Below are positions 61,783 through 64,000 of a DNA stretch of 64,000 nt, piece by piece. Each line of letters begins with the position of its first letter. The first letter of the stretch is position 1. This stretch comes from Chiua virens (Eukaryota > Basidiomycota > Agaricomycetes > Boletales > Boletaceae): assembly GCA_019787685.1 (NCBI GenBank), contig JAHNUO010000012.1:1054001-1118000 (forward strand), given 5' to 3'. The notes under the pieces were generated by a model that was not told the DNA's origin, did no database searches, and was given only the letters and a program-made list of their open reading frames with translations. A program made the translations under genes and the position numbers.

Positions 61783-62790
61783 TTATGAATAAAACTTGCG
61801 GTTCTCATTGGGACCAAACAAATCCTTCCTAATCTCCGGCAACATCTATCATAAGTCGTATCAGTAACTAAGACTTTCTAATCAGACGAATCGGGCTCAC
61901 TCTGTCTTCCAACAATCTCAAACGCTCGTCCAAGGTATTGTCGATTGTTATTCGCTTGCCGCCACTGATGAGCTTGACACCTCCAGAGCTACTCGAGGAT
62001 GAGTGATTAGTCTGAATCAGCAACTCGCACGAAACAGCAGGAAATCCAGAGATAAAGACCCACCTCGTATTACTCAAAGTTCCCTGCACATCGAACACAA
62101 TACTATGCCCACTGAGTTGAGTAAATGCCTCCACAGCAGCGTCTCCTGCCCTTTGCGTCAGCTCGACGTCCCTTTCGCGCACGCTCAAAGTCACGGTAGG
62201 TTCCATGAGTTGAAGGAATCCCTGAACGATGGCGCCTTGCAAGAATTGCGTGTACCGGCCTTCATCCTCTGCAAAGGTGACGATCTGGGAACGCGCAGTA
62301 GCGAAAAGGTCTTGAACTTGTTCTTCTCGGCGGTGCAGTAGTCTCAAGCGCGACTTGTTTGTAAGGTTTGACTGCGCACTATGCGCGTCGACCGTGGAAT
62401 TAACGTCGGAATATGTGAATCAGTACCTAATCGATAGGAAAGACACAAGCTAGGGAAGGACACGCACATCTTTTGCGCGACCTCGGCACCCTTGCGCTTC
62501 TTTTCGTACTGTGCATCGATCGCTTGTTGTTCTTGTTTGACGAGCTTGGCCTAGTGAGACAGTACGGGATCAGTTACGTCGTTGCGCCCCGCACAGAATG
62601 GAGGCGTACCTTCTCGATGGCAAACTCTTCATCAGCCTTTACTTTGATCTCGCGAGCCTTCTCCAGGGCCTCTTGCTTGATGAACGCCACCTAGATACCA
62701 TTGAATAACGCGCCGTGGAGGTCATGAAAGCCAAACCATCTTGTTCATTTCGCTCAACACTTCATCATCGTTCAGAGGTCTTGCGGCCAT
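61783..62790 (-). CDS. VMA4: V-type proton ATPase subunit E
   Basis: Peripheral stalk subunit of the vacuolar H+-ATPase, linking V1 to the membrane sector. The exons join in phase: MAARPLNDDEVLSEMNKM, VAFIKQEALEKAREIK, ADEEFAIEK, AKLVKQEQQAIDAQYEKKRK, AQSNLTNKSRLRLLHRREEQ, a middle domain (FLQLMEPTVTLSVRERDVEL), SSSGGVKLISGGKRITIDNT, LDERLRLLEDR, and a last exon MLPEIRKDLFGPNENRKFYS with TAA at 61783-61785. Length is about 225-230 residues, as in the family. No frame defect. Reading past the LEDR donor gives a false C-terminus, so the last intron matters. Confidence 0.95.
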
Positions 62791-63288
62791 GTTGTCGTAT
62801 GTGTATAATGAATGAGAATTGCGAAGGGCAGTATCTACACTCTGTCTGTCAATGAGCTGACCAAAGGCCGGGAGTCACCGAGCACGTGATTCCGAAAACG
62901 GGCCGGCCGGATATTAACTTTTGCAGGGCTGATGTGGGACTCACAGGTCGATTGTTCTTATGTTCACGGGTTCGTCCCTTTCTGATCACTCACAAGCGCT
63001 CTCACACTCAACAGCAGCCCAGTCTCGTCGCCGTCATCGCGTTACCACCTCATCTTCCTCTCTCCTGGTAGAATCGGCCCTTGCGCCGGAGCATGCGTAT
63101 AGTCTCAGTTGCTCGGACTCGGGTCATTGCGTAACTACTTCTATTTACCCGAACCTTGCGGGATACTTTCTTATAAGGTCTTGCTGGAAATCATGGATTC
63201 ACCAATCGAACTACTGGGAGGTCGCCTCTGGGCCTGTTTCCATTCCGTTTATCATATCTTGGATGGTTATCTGCCCTACTCCATCCAG
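62791..63288. promoter_or_regulatory. Divergent intergenic region VMA4/GH95
   Basis: About 500 bp between the two start codons. Open frames here belong to no gene I recognise. A TATAAGG near 63172 lies on the GH95 side. Confidence 0.4.
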
Positions 63289-64000
63289 ATGGTATTGCGG
63301 CAACTCTACTGTCTTTTCTCGGTTTCAACATGCATGTCTCCCACGCCTTCTGCACCTCCCGGTTTTCCATCTTCAGGCAACGGTCTCTGGTATCTGACGC
63401 CGGGAGAAATATGGGGGGAAGAATGGCTTCCGGTCGGAAATGGTTATTTAGCCGGTATGTCTCAACCGTGTCTGTTAACGCTGTGACTGAGAACGTATGG
63501 CACACAGCGATGCTCCCAGGCGGCACTTCACAGGAATTAACTCAGCTCAACATTGAATCCCTTTGGTCCGGTGGGCCGTTCCAAGATCCTGTATGTGACT
63601 CGGTCGTGAATTGTGAAGGGAAATTTATGATCCACTTGTTCATTGCAGTCCTACAATGGTGGCAACAGTCTTCCCTCTCAAAATGCACAACTTGCACAAG
63701 ACATGCAGAGCATTCGCCAAACCATTTTTGCATCTGGCACAATTGATAGTAGGATAATTTCCCACTATATGATACAGCTGAAACTCACAGAGCTCTAAAG
63801 GTATTCAGGAAATTATGGCAGATGGTGGCGCGTATGGTAAGAATGGATGCTTGTAATTGGAGCGAATACTTAACTTTCTCCGCGCTACCCTTGGTTACAT
63901 CTTACTGGCCGCCTATTTGCAGGTTCATATGCCGGCGCAGGATATTTACTGGCAACACTGAACACTTCTGGAACGGTGACCAATTACGCAAGGTGGCTGG
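63289..64000 (+). CDS. Glycoside hydrolase family 95 (alpha-L-fucosidase-like), 5' part
   Basis: Exons 63289-63454, 63508-63590, 63649-63748, 63802-63837 and 63924 to the window end. The start MVLRQLYCLFSVSTC is a weak signal peptide. GNGLWYLTPGEIWGEEW and LPVGNGYLAAMLPGG match the GH95 N-terminal signature, followed by LTQLNIESLWSGGPF, SYNGGNSLPSQNAQLAQDM and SYAGAGYLLATLN. GH95 enzymes remove alpha-1,2-linked fucose (some act on galactose); this one is probably secreted. The catalytic centre lies beyond the window. All junctions seen are in phase. Confidence 0.85.

Overview
This window reads as nuclear DNA of a filamentous basidiomycete, most likely an Agaricomycete. Nearly all genes carry several introns of about 45-70 nt with GT-AG borders. 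Gene content is fungal: saccharopine dehydrogenase, the SNARE Ykt6, a SREBP-type site-2 protease, V-ATPase subunit E, a Ppo-type fatty-acid dioxygenase, cell-wall GH16 and GT2 enzymes, and AIG1-like GTPases. Gene models below were assembled by hand from reading frames, splice signals and remembered family sequences; no alignment was run.

Layout. 0.3-4.6 kb: an uncharacterised acidic nuclear-looking protein with a 24-nt coding repeat, then a broken DIRS-like tyrosine recombinase. 5.4-7.6 kb: a decayed LYS1 copy (LYS1-A) and a decayed neighbour. 8.4-13 kb: an orphan GTPase coiled-coil tail, ribosomal protein eL38, and a divergent pair of site-2 protease (minus) and YKT6 (plus). 14-18.5 kb: a decaying ppo gene. 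18.6-25.5 kb: two paralogous GPI-anchored Cys-rich proteins flanking an AIG1-type GTPase. 28.4-30.6 kb: a better preserved LYS1 copy (LYS1-B) in a second copy of the 5.4-7.6 kb block. 33.9-37.4 kb: a membrane protein with a long repetitive tail and a tiny secreted peptide. 41.7-48.2 kb: a divergent GH16/GT2 cell-wall pair. 49.1 kb: tRNA-Gly(GCC). 49.4-61.2 kb: a tandem array of a tiny gene family starting MPFxQ and carrying a GTYNDV motif, interrupted by a V-ATPase E relic and a TIR-bounded hAT remnant. 61.8-62.8 kb: intact VMA4. 63.3 kb to the end: 5' part of a GH95 gene.

The strongest candidate for something undescribed is the array. Three copies have identical coding exon sizes (121 + 104 nt, 74 aa) and combine an N-terminal GTYNDV-x-x-x-Q-x-N motif with a Gly/Ala-rich hydrophobic C-terminal half. 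One block duplication carried a VMA4 copy along with the small gene. A role as self-assembling or membrane-active proteins is inference only.

A second theme is broken reading frames. RPL38, LYS1-B (twice) and the repeat membrane protein each carry one surplus base, with probable further cases in the site-2 protease and GH16. YKT6, VMA4, GT2, the GTPase and the small-gene array are clean. Consensus indel error is the first explanation to exclude. Large stretches (about 25.6-28.4, 31.2-33.8, 37.5-39.3, 40.1-41.7 and 52-53.5 kb) show no gene I can defend.
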